The notes: generated by a model not told the origin, from the letters alone. Positions 1 through 10,970 are shown, counted from the stretch's first letter. The stretch is 47,891 nt of DNA from Haplomitrium mnioides (GCA_049999725.1 JBNGIS010018526.1:1-47891); one strand, 5' to 3'. Translations and numbers: made by a program.

Positions 1-1557
1 AGCTTTCTTTCTTCTTGACGTTTTAATTGAACCTCCTAAATTGATGCAATATTTCTCTTTGTTTGTTTTTTTGTTTACCATTGCAAACTCATTCGCTTGA
101 CTTCTAGTCCCCTTATGCTTTTTCTTTGTGTTTTGTAATATTTTTCCAACAAAAAGTTTGAAAGAGCATCATGTGTACGCGCGCCTCAAGTTTGTGCAAT
201 CAAACATATTTCAAAATAGTTCCTTGTGATGTATATTTAAACTTTTGGGCTTAGAATTGTAATAAATGATAAATGTTATTTNNNNNNNNNNNNNNNNNNN
301 NNNNNNNNNNNNNNNNNNNNNNNNNNNNNNNNNNNNNNNNNNNNNNNNNNNNNNNNNNNNNNNNNNNNNNNNNNNNNNNNNGTTTAAAGTAGAGCTGTTT
401 ATGTTGGAAAATTTTGAATTTTCCAAAACTTAGAATGTACAACTAAGGAGAATTTCTAGATTATGCAACTTAACAAGGATTTTGTGGAGCTACTTGCACA
501 AAAGATGCTTGCAAATAAGTTTGCTCACTTTTTTTTATTGTATTTGTGAGCCCGAAGTATAGATATGAGATTGTTAGAGGTAATCATAGTGCTACTGCAA
601 GGCAGCTTTTGATTACAAAATATGAAGTGAAGAATCCAATGTTGTTGCTTTGCAACTGCTACTTCTATGTGGGGCTCACTCCAACAAAAGCTCATCCTTT
701 TGCTACTGATGACAACTACGATGAGTGGTATAGATTGGAAATGACCTCCATTTAGAATGTGCATTAGAGGTTTCTAGAAGGCAGGATGATTTCATCCTAG
801 AAATTAAAGAGAGAGCTGGTTTTGGAGACTTTGGAAATTAAACCAAAGTCCACCATTGAGAAGATATTGACTTCTCAACATAATTGGTTTCAGTTGACGT
901 TTTGAAGTTAAGAGTTTTGGGAGTTGCAGTAGAGCCTTTTTGGAATGTGCAAGAAGAACATGGTCAAAGGCCAAAAGCCTAAAGCCAAAGGCTTTTTACG
1001 AATGGAAGACATGAAGCTTGACATCTTGGAGGTCCCTTCAAGGTATTCTGGACAAAATAAAAATTTATGTTTTGAAAAGAGTGGAAGCTAGAGAGCTTTG
1101 ATCAAAGAGATGTCTTGAAAACTAGAGAGACACAAAGTTTTGGCAGTGATGGTAAAATCTTTTTCTCATAGTTTTGTTGTGCCATTTATGAGGAAACAAG
1201 GATGGATTGTCCCATTAAAACAAAGAAATTGAAAATGCTCTCTTTCTTCTCTAGCTTGTAGAAAATAGTGCTCACTTTGTTTATCAAACTATTCAAGATC
1301 AAAAACATTACTATATTCATTCATACTTACTCAATGTTCAAAACCCTATACGCATATGGACTTGTAGCTAGAACCCTAAATACTATGAATGCATAAGCTC
1401 TAGCAAAAAATTTCTATTTACTTTGTATGTTATTGATTTATGGTGACAACATCTCTATGCGCACCACTATTTCAATTTGAAAATCTTTTGATCTGAAAAT
1501 TTGTGTTTTCTTCATATGAATTTGCATTATATACACGAACTCTTGAGTATATATTCT
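1..1557. other. AT-rich DNA without a recognised gene
   Basis: No convincing gene. The longest plus-strand open frame is 69 codons (546-755) and matches no family I recognise; its surroundings hold frequent stops in all frames. A short inverted repeat (AAAAGCCT at 973-980, AGGCTTTT at 989-996, 8-nt loop) lies at 973-996. A 100-N gap interrupts the region. From about 1535 it grades into the satellite. It may be an old, unrecognisable transposon remnant; nothing in the sequence decides this. Confidence 0.5.
282..381. other. Assembly gap, 100 N
   Basis: An unbroken run of exactly 100 N. The round length suggests a placeholder of unknown true size. Open frames crossing it are meaningless. Confidence 0.99.
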
Positions 1558-3133
1558 ACAAGTTCTTGCAATAGACTATCTTTGAATTTTATCTATGCTA
1601 CAAGCTCTTGCAACTAGACTCCTCTGAATGCAACTACATTCTACTTTACTATACAATGTTCAACAAGCTCTTGTAGTTAGACTATCTTTTACTAGTGTAC
1701 GAACTCTATGCAATTAGGTTGTCAACTTCTTTCCATGCTACAAACTCATGCAATCAGATTCCACTTGACTATACAATGCTCCATAAACTCTTGCAATTAG
1801 ATTGTCAATTTGTTTCCATGCTACAAGCTATGCAATTAGATTCTATTTGACTATATAATGTTCTACAAACTCTTGCCATTGGATTGCCAAGTTGTTTCTA
1901 TGCTACATGCTCAAGAAATTAGATTCTACTTGACTATATAATGTTGTGAGAACTCTTGTAATTATATTGTCAACTTACATCCATGTTACAAGCTTATGCA
2001 ATTAGATTCTACTTGACTAACTAACCTTCAACAAACTTTTGCAATTAGATTGTCAACTTGTTTACATCCTACAAACTCCTCCAATTACATTCTACTTGAC
2101 TATATAATGTTGTAAAAACCCTTCCAATTATATTTTTAACTTGTTCTCATGATACAAACTCATAAAATTAGACTATAATTGACCATATAATGTTCTACAA
2201 TCTTTTGAAATTAGATTGCAAACTTTTTTCCACGTTACAAACTCCTACAACTAGATTCTACTTGACTATATAATGTTGTACAAAATCTTGCAAGTAAATT
2301 GTCAACTTGTTTTCAATCTACAAGATCATGCAACTAGATTCTACTTAACTATATAATGTTTTATAAACTCTTGCAATTAGATTGTCAACTTGTTTCTATG
2401 CTAGAAGCTTGTTCAATTAGATTTTACTTGACTATATAATGTTCTAAAAAACTCTTGCAATTAGATTGTCAACTTGTTTCCATGCTTAAAAACTGTGCAA
2501 TTAGATTATGCCTAGTTGTACAACATTCTACAAACTCTTGCAATTAAATTCTCAACTTGTTTGGATGCTACAAGCTTATGAAATTAGATTCTAATTGATT
2601 ATATAATGTTCTATAAACTCTTGCAACTAGATTGTCAACTTGTTTCCATGCTCCAAATTCCTTTAGTAAAATTCTTCTTGACTAAATAATGGTATACAAG
2701 CTTTTGCAATTAGATTGTCAACTTGTTTTAAACCTATGAAATTAGATTATACTTGGCTATATAATGTTCTAAAAACTCTTGCAAACTTGATTGGATGCTC
2801 CAAGCTACCACAATTAGATCTTGCCTAACTATAAAATGTTGTACAAACTTTTGTATGAGATTTTCAACTTGTTCCCATGCTACAAGCTTATGAAATTAGA
2901 TTCTACTTGAATATATAGTGTTCTACAAACTCTTGAAATTAGAATGCCAACTTGTTTCCATGCTATAAGCTCATGCAATTAGATTCTACTTAACTCTATA
3001 GTATTCTACAAACTCTTGCAATTAGACTCTCAACTTGTTTTATGCTACAAGCTCATGAAATTAGACTATGCTTGACTATATGATGTTCTACAAACTCATG
3101 CAATTAAATTTTCAGATTGCTTTCATCTCACAA
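1558..3133. repeat. Satellite block A (about 83-bp unit)
   Basis: Tandem AT-rich repeat. Each unit holds two related halves, one with GCAATTAGATTGTCAACTTG and one with CAATTAGATTCTACTTGAC, followed by TATATAATGTTCTACAAAC. Units average about 83 bp, giving roughly 19 copies, with many point changes and small indels; the left edge is the most decayed. This block prefers the variant with GCTCATGCAATTAG between the halves, whereas block C prefers GTTTATACAATTAG. It abuts the Gy1 LTR at 3134. Short open frames in it are by-products of AT-rich repeats, not genes. Confidence 0.93.
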
Positions 3134-3498
3134 TGTAGTAGTACAAGCATAAGGTTGTGCTATTTATAAGAAAATGAAGAGGAGTGAAGGAAGTGGTAAA
3201 CAGTCACTTTTAGGGTTGAGATAAGATTACTTGCCTTCAAAGTCACTTTTAGGGTTGAAATAAGAAGTGACTTGTAAGTGAAGAAAGAGGGATGGCACCT
3301 TCTTCTCTTGTATAAATAGGACTTCTTAGCCCCACTCCTCATTTCGGAGTTCCTCTCAATTTGGTTTGGCTCTTTGGTTGGTTGGCTTTAGTTAGCACTC
3401 TTGGCTTTGGTTTGCTTATTGGCCTTGAGTTGTGTAACTCTATTTGAGTTATCTTGAAGAATTACTTATTTGGAAGTCAGTCTTTGAGTTCTTTTACA
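3134..3498 (+). repeat. Gy1 5' LTR (about 365 bp)
   Basis: Begins TGTAGTAGTAC just after satellite sequence and ends CTTTTACA one base before the PBS, giving TG...CA termini. It carries a TATA box and a 25-bp motif present twice (about 3202-3226 and 3241-3265, core GTCACTTTTAGGGTTGA), possibly a duplicated enhancer. The start is inferred from the TG and the end of satellite homology. No second LTR exists here to confirm the boundaries. Confidence 0.55.
3312..3318 (+). promoter_or_regulatory. TATA box in Gy1 LTR
   Basis: TATAAATAGG lies about 180 bp before the LTR end, the expected place for the pol II promoter of a retrotransposon. Transcription would start near 3345, just downstream. Activity is not shown by the sequence, and the element is degenerate. 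Confidence 0.5.
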
Positions 3499-3499
3499 T

Positions 3500-3512
3500 T
3501 GGTATCAAAGTC
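3500..3512 (+). promoter_or_regulatory. Gy1 primer binding site (initiator tRNA-Met type)
   Basis: TGGTATCAAAGTC begins two bases after the LTR's terminal CA. It matches the TGGTATCAGAGC type PBS complementary to the 3' end of plant initiator tRNA-Met, with a G-to-A change at position 9. It would prime minus-strand DNA synthesis. Gag starts 19 bp downstream. Confidence 0.7.
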
Positions 3513-3530
3513 ACCGTTCTTTTTGGTGGA

Positions 3531-4400
3531 ATGGAGAATCGAGAAGTGAGGATGCAAGCAATGCAACAACAAATTGAACATCTTTCTTGCCTTCTAGAAG
3601 TTCAAATGCAAATAAGGAAGAGGGCATATTTTCAAGAAGAAGAAAGTCATGTAGGGTTTTCCAAACCAAAAGCATATGATGGAAAGACAGTTCTTGACGC
3701 ATCTGAGAATTTCTTGTTTGCTTGCAAACAATATTTTGAAGCTATCAACAAAACATAAGATGATCGAAGAGTTTTATTCAATTGGAAGAAGTAGCAAAAA
3801 CTTGGTGGAGATACCAATTGAGCAAGCTCAATGTGGAATGGTTGCTCTAATTGCTTCTTCGCAAGAGTTCAAAGAAGCGATGACTCTAAGACTTAGGGTT
3901 CTGAATGCTCCAAAGGTAGCAAGAGATAGTTTGGCAGAATTGAAGCAACTTGGTACGATAAGGAGCTATGTCATGCAATTTCAGAATATCATTATGCAAA
4001 TTTCTAATATGAGCGAGGGAGAAGCTTTAGATTGCTTTGTTCGAGGACTAAATCCTCGCACTAGAATGGAAGTGACAATGAGAAAGCCCTCTCAACTAGA
4101 AGAAGCAATGCGTGTGGCTGAACGATGCAGCTCATTGCTAGCAACTACAGAAGTAAGGCCATGACCACAACAAGCTTTACCAAATGTTTGTGTGGCACTA
4201 AATGAAGTTGTACCTGTAGAGATTGATGTGGCACAAAGAGTGGCACTCACTAATGTGGAGCGTGAGATCCTATGCTAAAGTAGAGGATGTTTTTATTGTC
4301 AACAACTTAGTCACATGATTGCAAATTGCCCAGGTCGACAAAATCAACCATGCACTCTTGTTCAAACATCAATTGTTGAAGAAGAACATCATGAAAACAA
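3531..4400 (+). pseudogene. Gy1 gag, frameshifted
   Basis: Capsid/nucleocapsid protein of a Ty3/gypsy element. The start ATG at 3531 (MENREVRMQA) lies just after the PBS. The first frame runs to a TAA at 3756. The retrotransposon gag domain continues in another frame (about 3740-4164), with the family pattern VARDSLAELKQ, RSYVMQFQNI, SEGEALDCFVRGL, PRTRMEV and EEAMRVAER. A CCHC zinc knuckle (CFYCQQLSHMIANC, CX2CX4HX4C) follows at 4288-4329, in the gag frame but after the stop at 4162 and another at 4276. At least one frameshift and two stops make it non-functional. Confidence 0.8.
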
Positions 4401-4439
4401 TCGACCTTATTAAAGACAGTTGAACAGTCTACTAAGAGC

Positions 4440-4721
4440 TTGATTAGTTTCAATGGAATGAAAAGCTCGACAAGAATTAGAAGCACATTGTTTCATCTAG
4501 ATAGTATGGTTGATGAGCATTCTTGTAGAATGTTGGTAGATTGTGGAAATTTTGAAAATTTCATGTCAGTACGTTTTGAAAAGAAAATCAAAGCTTCACC
4601 TATCAAGAGAAGTTTTGTGACTATAGCCAATGGCAAAAAACATGAGGTGTTCCACTCACACAAGCCATTTCTTCCAAGGATTGGCAAAGAGTATAAGGAA
4701 TCTATGAGTGCACCCATATAA
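4440..4721 (+). pseudogene. Gy1 aspartic protease fragment
   Basis: Open stretch of 93 codons in a different frame from gag. Residues near 33-40 read LVDCGNFENF, matching the retropepsin active-site pattern (I/L)(V/I)D(C/S/T)G...NF found in gypsy proteases after gag. The catalytic Asp is present, while the usual small residue after Gly is replaced by Asn. It would process the Gag-Pol polyprotein. A stop near 4720 separates it from the next part of pol. Confidence 0.65.
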
Positions 4722-4823
4722 TATGACATTTTTTAGGGCTTCATTTGGCTTGAAGATCGATCCACTCAAGTTGATTGGGCAAAACGACAAATTCAAGTTA
4801 CTTTACAAGGAAAGCAATTTCTT

Positions 4824-5600
4824 TTGGGGCATCCAACACCATTGGTAAGGAAGCCCAAATTAGTTCAGCATAATGTTTTTATGGAGAAAGAGTTGCATGT
4901 CTTTGTTGTATGGATCAAGCCTATTGCGTACTTGAATAAGGAGGGAGGGAAACTTGTACCAACCTCAATGATTGATGATATTTTGAAGGAGTTTTTAGAT
5001 ATGTTTCCAGATGATTTTCCAAAAGGGTTTTTAGATGATCGTGGAATGCCCTTTTCGATTGAGTTGACACCAAGAAGTACTTCGTATAATCAACCTATAT
5101 ACACGTTATCATCACAAGAGTTGGAAGAGCTTTGCAAGACCTTGGCGGATCTTCTTGAGAAGGATTTCATTTAGCATAGTACTTTGTCTTAGGGAGCACC
5201 AATATTCTTTGTACCAAATAAAGATGGTGGATTTCATATTTGTACTAATTATCGTGGTTTGAAGAAGTAAACCGTAAAAGAATGTTTATCTTTTTCCACA
5301 TATTGATGATTTGTTGGATCAATTGAGTGATGCGCGGTTCTTTTCCAAGCTGGATTTTTGAAGTTGTTATTGGAAAATTCCTATCAAGCCAAGTGATGTG
5401 TCGAAGACAGCTTTTCACATGAGGTATGGACATTTTGAGTGAAAGGTACTTACATTTGGTCTCACTATTGCTCCAGCTATATTTACGGATCAAATGCATC
5501 AAATTTTTGATGGGTTATTAGATAAGTCAGTTTTGGTATTCTTAGATGACATTCTTATTTTTTAGCAAAATTGAAGTTGAGCATTGCAATCATCTGAAAG
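4824..5600 (+). pseudogene. Gy1 reverse transcriptase, broken
   Basis: The N-terminal part (4824-5174) holds the connection region before the RT fingers (FSIELTPRSTSYNQPIYTLSS, ELEELCKTLADLLEKDFI). Further RT blocks follow after stops and frame changes: GAPIFFVPNKDGGFHICTN near 5187, then [45 protein letters not shown] and the catalytic-box form FLDDILIF near 5545 (the YVDD position). The palm motif is legible, but several nonsense codons in this span prevent translation. Confidence 0.8.
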
Positions 5601-5659
5601 AATTTTTGCAAAGATTGCGCAATTGGAAGTTTTATTGCAAGAGATCCAAGTGAAAAGTT

Positions 5660-6440
5660 TTGAAGCAAGAGGTTACTTACCTAGGGCACAAGATGTCTTT
5701 AGATGGTATAAAAAGGGAAGAAAAGAAAATCAAGGCTATTACAGAGTGGCCAACGTCAAAGGAGGCAAAGGGCATTAGAGCCTTTAATGGATTGGCAAGC
5801 TTCTATCAACGATTCATCCATTATTATGCTCACATTGATGCACCACTTAGAGATCTGCTAGTCATAGAGATCAAGTTTCAATGGACCACCAAAGAGCAAG
5901 CGACATTTCAATCGCTCACAGATGCAGTCTCTTCTCGTCTTATTCTACAACCATATGATCCAAAGACACATTGTATAGTTGATTTTGATGTTTCTAATTT
6001 TGCTATTGGAGTAGTTTTGTAGCAAGAGTTTGAAGATGGACTTTGTACAATTGCTTCATGTCACGCCGACTAAATGCGTCAAAGAGAAATTGCTCTACAA
6101 GGGGTTGAGAGCAATTGGCAATGGTTTATGCTACCAAAGAATGGAGACACTATCTTTTGGGAAGACATGTGCTTGTGTATATAGATCACAAACCATTGTT
6201 ACAAGCAATCCATTTGGAAAATATAACAAGTCGTCATCACTGATGGGAGGATTAATTGCAATTCTTTGATAGCAAGTTAGAGTACAAGCCTAGAAAGTAC
6301 CACACCATTCTTGATGCATTGTCAAGAAGGCCAGATCATCGAGTAAATACAATGGAGGTGGCTAATATTAGTATATTACAATTGGATGAGGTAATTGGTG
6401 GAAGCTATCGCCATAAGCTACAAAAAAGATGTTTTTTTTA
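5660..6440 (+). pseudogene. Gy1 RT tail and RNase H, broken
   Basis: 5660-6022 encodes the RT connection and start of RNase H: VTYLGHKMSLDGI, ITEWPTSKEAKGIRAFNGLA, FYQRFIHYYAHIDAPLRDL, then DFDVSNFAIGVVL at the first catalytic Asp position. RNase H continues in other frames (REIALQGVESNWQWF near 6080, DHKPLLQAIHLENI near 6185) and ends with the stretch KLEYKPRKYHTILDALSRRPD at 6256-6340, in the place of the family's usual kYxpGkeNxvaDaLSRr. Three or more frame changes are needed to follow it. Confidence 0.75.
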
Positions 6441-6830
6441 GTCTTATTCGGGCACGACTAGCCGTCAACGATAGTGAGTATCATTATTTTTTCATTCAAA
6501 ATGGTATTCTACATCCAAGTCATCAAATATATGTTAAATAGGATGATATGCTTTGAATGACTTGTTTACAAGAAGCACATGACATTCCTATCTCAAGGCA
6601 TCTTGGAGTAGATAAAACTACAGAGTTACTTCAGCGCACTTGGTGGTGATTTAACTTTGCTCGAGATGTTTGACGTTTTGTTAGTTTGTGTGAAAGTTGT
6701 CAACAAAACAAAGCTTCAAATCAAAAACCAGCTGGACTTCTTCAGCCACTACCAATTCCTACTGCTGTTGGAAACATGTAAGTTTGAATCTTGTCACTTC
6801 ACTTCCAATTACATCTCATAGGTTTAACAT
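6441..6830 (+). pseudogene. Gy1 integrase, N-terminal part only
   Basis: The zinc-binding HHCC region is legible with stops: EAHDIPISRHLGVDKTTELL, then CESCQQNKASNQKPAGLL and PLPIPTAVGN. After one more frame change the start of the catalytic core reads HVSLNLVTSLPITSHRFN, ending near 6830, where similarity to Gy1-type integrase stops. The position of the first catalytic Asp (usually MDF) is Asn. The rest of the core, the C-terminal domain and the 3' LTR are absent. Confidence 0.65.
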
Positions 6831-7213
6831 TGGTGTTCGGCCCTGAAAAAACGATAGTGCACTATCGCCCTGTTCCTCACCTGGGGGAAACACAGTCTGA
6901 GGCAGAATATGATAGTGAGTGGTCTGAGGAGGATGAAGAATCAGAATACCACTACTGGATGCAGATGGTGAGTGAAGCGACAGAGGAGGATCTGTCGGAA
7001 GAGGGTGTGGTGTTCGTAAATCAAATCGAGTTATCCAATTACACTGGAACAAAGCACCAGTGGAGGAATTCCCCGGAAGATCGGGCTAGAGATGAGGACA
7101 TCATGATCAGAGGGAAGGAAGGATCCAAAGTGTCTCATCGGATGCGGAAAGTGGATACAAGAATGTCTGAAGAAGCTCCCCGTGAGGAGGGGGAGTGCGA
7201 TTGGCTACTCTGA
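6831..7213 (+). pseudogene. Gy2 pol linker upstream of RT, acidic
   Basis: An open frame (frame 2) ending with TGA at 7211-7213. It encodes an acidic segment (SEAEYDSEWSEEDEESEYHY, then EATEEDLSEEG) like the variable linker between protease and RT in gypsy pol. No protease motif is visible, so the protease was probably upstream of the truncation. The RT continues in frame 1 from about 7195, so one frame change separates linker and RT. Function unknown. Confidence 0.5.
6852..6867. repeat. Perfect 16-bp palindrome
   Basis: CGATAGTGCACTATCG is its own reverse complement. It sits about 20 bp from the Gy1/Gy2 junction, at the start of the Gy2 segment. It could mark the break that joined the elements, or be chance. 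Confidence 0.6.
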
Positions 7214-8109
7214 TGCCAGTAGGAGACAACCATGGGCAAAATGAGATGGGGATGGTCCAGGAAGCCCAACACAAGCAATTGGTGGTCCGAGAAGGACACA
7301 CATTCCATATAGGCTCCCAATTTCCCAGAGAATCGGAGCGGGCCTTCACCAATCTCCTGCATAATTTCAGTGGCACCTTTACTTGGAGTCATGTAGATTT
7401 GAAGGGAGTTCCGAGAGAATTGGGGGAGCACCAGATCAACTTGGAACCATCAGCAATCTCGGTGCGACAACGGCAATACCGTATGAATCCTAGATTCTCC
7501 TTGCTAGTGAAGGAGGAGATAGACAAATTGTTAGAAGCCGATTTCATCTACCCAATCCTCAATAGCAAATGGGTGTCCCCCTTGGTAGTGGTGCCCAAGA
7601 AGGTGGGACAAGACGGGGAGAAGATCCGAGTATGCCAAGATTTTTGGAAGCTGAACGAGGCTACGAAGAAGGACCACTATCCATTGCCTTTCACGGATGG
7701 GGTGCTGAATTTGGTGGTAGGACAAGAAGTGTACAACTTCCTCAATGGGTACTCTAGATACAATCAAATTTGGATCCGAGAAGAGGATCAACTCAAAAAA
7801 ACATTCACCACGGAATGGGGGGTGTTTGCTTTCAAGAGAATGCCCTTCAGATTGTGCAATGCTCTAGGTACATTCCACCGGATGATGATGAATAACTTCC
7901 ATGACTACCTCTGAAAATTCTTGGAAGTGTTCATTGACGACTTCGTGGTGTATGCCAAGTTGGAGAATCACGAGCGGGATGTGAGGCTCACCCTCCAACG
8001 GTGCACAGAAACAAGGATGAGACTATATCCGGGTAAGTGCTTCTTCAGGGTGAAGGAGGGGACACTCCTCGGACATTGGATTTCTAGTAGGGGGATAGAG
8101 GTGGATTAG
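7195..8109 (+). pseudogene. Gy2 reverse transcriptase with nonsense codons
   Basis: RT motifs in order: VKEEIDKLLEADFIYPI, KWVSPLVVVPKK, IRVCQDFWKLNEATKKDHYPLP, FLNGYSRYNQI, TTEWGVFAFKRMPFRLCNA and the catalytic box VFIDDFVVYA at about 7927-7950 (FIDD in place of YVDD, both Asp kept). Several family-conserved positions differ by single C-to-T or G-to-A changes (DFRKLN to DFWKLN, FLDGYSG to FLNGYSR). A TGA at 7912 interrupts just before the catalytic box and a TAG lies at 8107. No indel is seen. The 7195 boundary is the first in-frame position, not a proven start. Confidence 0.88.
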
Positions 8110-8781
8110 GAGAAGATCGCCAACTGGATGAATGTTGCATTTCCCACCAGCCTGAAGGAGGTGCAAGGATTCATGAGGTGCGTCGGATACTATCGGAGAT
8201 TCATCGACCAATTTGCCTCAGTAGCTCTACCCCTCACCCAAATGACCAAGGGGGGTAGCATGTTTGAGACCACCCCAAAAAGGCTGGCAAGGTTCACGGA
8301 ACTGAAGAAGAGGCTGGCGAGCACCTCTGTGTTAGTGCCTCCTAGTTGGGGGAAGGACTTCCATGTGATGATCAATGTATCTGGATTCTGGATCAGAGCG
8401 GTGTTGAGCCAAGTGGATGAGAAGGGGTGGGATCATCCAATTTACTTCGCCACTAGGCTACTGGCCCCTATAGAGAAGAATTACTCTGCCACAGATTGGG
8501 AAGCCCTAGGGATAATCTATGCCTTGAAGAAATTCAGGCATTATTTGTTCCATTACAAAGTGATCTTTCATACAGATCACAATGCACTCAAATACATGCT
8601 GAACAAACCCGATGTCACCAGTCGGATTGCGAGGTGGGTGCTTCTCCTACAGGAATTCAACTTCAAAGTTAGGATCAAACCCGAGAGGAAGCACAACAAT
8701 GCCGATTTCTTCTCCAAGATTGCTGGATCCATCAATCGGAAGGAGGTGGGTGATGAATTCCCTGATGAAGACCTATTCTAG
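8110..8781 (+). pseudogene. Gy2 RNase H, first catalytic Asp lost
   Basis: Same frame as the RT. 8128-8250 encodes the thumb/connection (FPTSLKEVQGFMRCVGYYRR, FIDQFASVALPLTQM). RNase H follows: MINVSGFWIRAVLSQ, where the usual catalytic Asp is Asn (codon AAT at 8374-8376), then the conserved Glu in TDWEALGIIYALKKFRHYL and the Asp in HTDHNALKYML. It ends with the family signature ERKHNNADFFSKIAG. The domain would degrade the RNA strand of RNA:DNA hybrids. The Asp-to-Asn change alone should abolish activity. The TAG at 8779 ends the segment. Confidence 0.88.
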
Positions 8782-10101
8782 GTGAAAGCTGGGAGGGCCA
8801 CGGACCACACAACCATAACCGAGTTCCTCTGTTCCGCCCTGATTCCCAAAGATAGCAGTAGAGAGGAAGCTGATGTATTCCTCAAGAAGGTGAAGCCATA
8901 CCTCTTAATCAAAGGAGTCTTGCATAAGAGGAGGTATGATGGGATGATCAGACGTTGCCTAGAGCGGGATCAATCCACAGTGGTGATGAGGGCCCTCCAT
9001 GGAGAAGAGGTAGGAGGCCATTTTGCAGCAGACACTACTATTAGAAAAATCATGGATGTAGGATATTGGTGGCCTTCCTTGCATAAGGATGTGCACTTCT
9101 GGGTGAAAAGGTGCAATGCATGCTAGAGAACAAGGAGGCTTGCAGCAAACCAACACCATCTGGCGGTTCCCATCATTCCCTTGGCACCTTTTGAGAAGTG
9201 GGGAATTGACTTCATCGGCCCAATTGCACCCTCCACTCGTAAAGACAACAGGTATATCTTGCTGGCCACGAATTATGCTACCAAGTGGGTGGAGGCCAGA
9301 GCAACTTGGAAGGATGATGCCAAAACAGTGGTGGCCTTCTTCTATGAGCATATGTTCTGCAGATTCGGACCCCCTTTGGAGCTGGTTAGTGATCAAAGTA
9401 TCCACTTCATCAATCAAGTGATCTGAGACCTAACCAACCGCTACCTAATCAAGAATAGACGCACTACGGCCTACCATCCCAAGGCTATTGGTCTTACTGA
9501 GAGAGCCAACGGGATCATGGGGAAGATCCTCAATAAAATAGTGGCAGCCATCAAAGCAGATTGGGATCTCAAGCTGCTCACCGCGACCCATGCATACAAT
9601 TTGGCTTACAAGACCACAACAGGCCACTGTCCCTACTTTTTGGTCTTTGGGCAGCATGCTCTGGTACTAGTAGAGTATGAGGTGCCCACAAAGCGATTGT
9701 TGGCATAAGAAAGGATGGTTGAAGATCAGAGCAGGAGAGAAAGGCTCTATCAACTGGAAAGCTTGGAAGAGACCAAGAAGCTTACCCAAGGGAGGTTGGA
9801 GCACCAACAACAGCTAAGGAAGCAACAACATGATAAGGGGCTCAAACCAACCGACCTCTCGGAGGGGAATCTGGTATTGCTGTATAATAGCAGGTTTGTG
9901 CATTTCTCTGGGAAATTGTACACAAGGTAGATGGGGCCATTTGTGTTGAAGAAGCTACATCAATATGGGTTAGTAGAGTTGGAGACGTTGGAGGGGCACA
10001 AATTTGCCAATCAAGTACACTTCGACCGACTCAAGAGGTATATCAATAAGAAGGAGGAGGGAGGGGAGCCAACTAAGATCCCATCAAGGGTACCTATCTA
10101 G
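8782..10101 (+). pseudogene. Gy2 integrase with nonsense codons
   Basis: Continues in the pol frame. The zinc-binding region reads LHGEEVGGHFA ... RCNAC (HHCC, 8992-9123). The catalytic core shows KWGIDFIGPI (first Asp, about 9205), LVSDQSIHFINQ (second Asp, about 9390) and TERANGIMGK (Glu, about 9500), so the DDE triad is present. The C-terminal part runs through KPTDLSEGNLVLLYNSR and MGPFVLKKLHQYGLVEL to the tail EEGGEPTKIPSRVPI and a TAG at 10099-10101. In-frame stops fall at 9124 (TAG), 9424 (TGA), 9706 (TAA) and 9928 (TAG). No chromodomain is seen. The LTR starts about 8 bp after the end. Confidence 0.9.
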
Positions 10102-10970
10102 TAGAGGTGAGTTATGTGTGCAAGTGGGTGTGTGTGAGTGAGTTTTGTGGGGGGGCGTTTTGTGGGGTTGTATTGCAGCAGCAACGGAGGCGAGCCAACG
10201 ACCACTCGGAATAGGCACCCAGCAGAGTGAGGGAGAAGAAGGGTGTTTGCGGGGTCGCTTCACACTCGAAGGGGGAGTTATGTCAGCCAGTGAATTGGGG
10301 TGCTAATGCAGAACTCTTTCCATTAGGAGCAACATTGGGCCAATTCCCCTCTGGTAAGTGTAAAAGCACCTTGGAAGCAACGGAACTACTCCAATCTATA
10401 GGTACAAGCGGATCACATGGATCCAAGAAGAGGAACGGGATCATTGCGAAAGGAGAGGAGGGAGTAGTGGTCGCCAGCAAGTGGAGGGGCACTACTAAAA
10501 TTCGAAGGACACCAACGAGAGCCCGTAAACATCAAATGGGATGCGGGAATCGAGGCATAGCGGAGAGGAAGGGACGCCCACCAGAGATAGAACGACCGAA
10601 GGAGGAAGGTTGAAGCTACAAGGTGGAAATCCGAACGCGCTCCAGGAGGGTGAGGACCGAAGAGCAAGCCTGCAGATGCCACACACCAGGGGCGAGGATC
10701 GGAGACAGAGGGGGAGGGTTACAACCTTCATGGGCAAGGACTAGGCCAGGGATCAAGGGACGCTTTGATCCCGCAGCCATGAGACATGTTTGACAAGGGT
10801 TCGACCCCTTTCTTGAGTATCCGCGGCCTTTAACGGAAACGTGGAGTCTACTGAAGGCTCCAAAAGATTCTGAGGAAACATACGTCTTTGGAGAGCTTTA
10901 GCAAATTTAGTGGATGACGTGTTGGCCCTAGGGAGTTTGCAAGTCTTCACGGAGAGGTGGCAGACCTAGA

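Larger units (their letters stand above)
3134..6830 (+). mobile_element. Ty3/gypsy retrotransposon Gy1, decayed, 3' truncated
   Basis: Order seen: short 5' LTR, Met-type PBS, gag, protease, reverse transcriptase, RNase H, start of integrase. The order PR-RT-RH-IN is that of Ty3/gypsy. A short LTR with an initiator-Met-type PBS is typical of plant chromoviruses such as Reina, but I cannot see a chromodomain because the element ends inside integrase. Frame changes and stops are numerous in every domain, so it is a dead, old copy. It abuts satellite on its left and the unrelated Gy2 pol on its right, with no 3' LTR in the window. Confidence 0.85.

Noticed and set aside
546-755. 69-codon open frame near the left edge
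   Set aside because: No recognised domain, no supporting exons or conserved context; about the length expected by chance in this region.
973-996. Hairpin AAAAGCCT/AGGCTTTT as a terminator or small RNA
   Set aside because: An 8-bp stem in AT-rich plant DNA with no adjoining gene is expected by chance.
8959-9417. 152-codon minus-strand open frame opposite Gy2 integrase
   Set aside because: Shadow of the plus-strand integrase, whose zinc-binding and DDE motifs are plain.
10227-10744. Open frames of 67-128 codons in the Gy2 LTR
   Set aside because: They overlap on both strands, match no family, and arise from GC-rich LTR sequence. The homologous stretch in the other LTRs is not open in the same frame.
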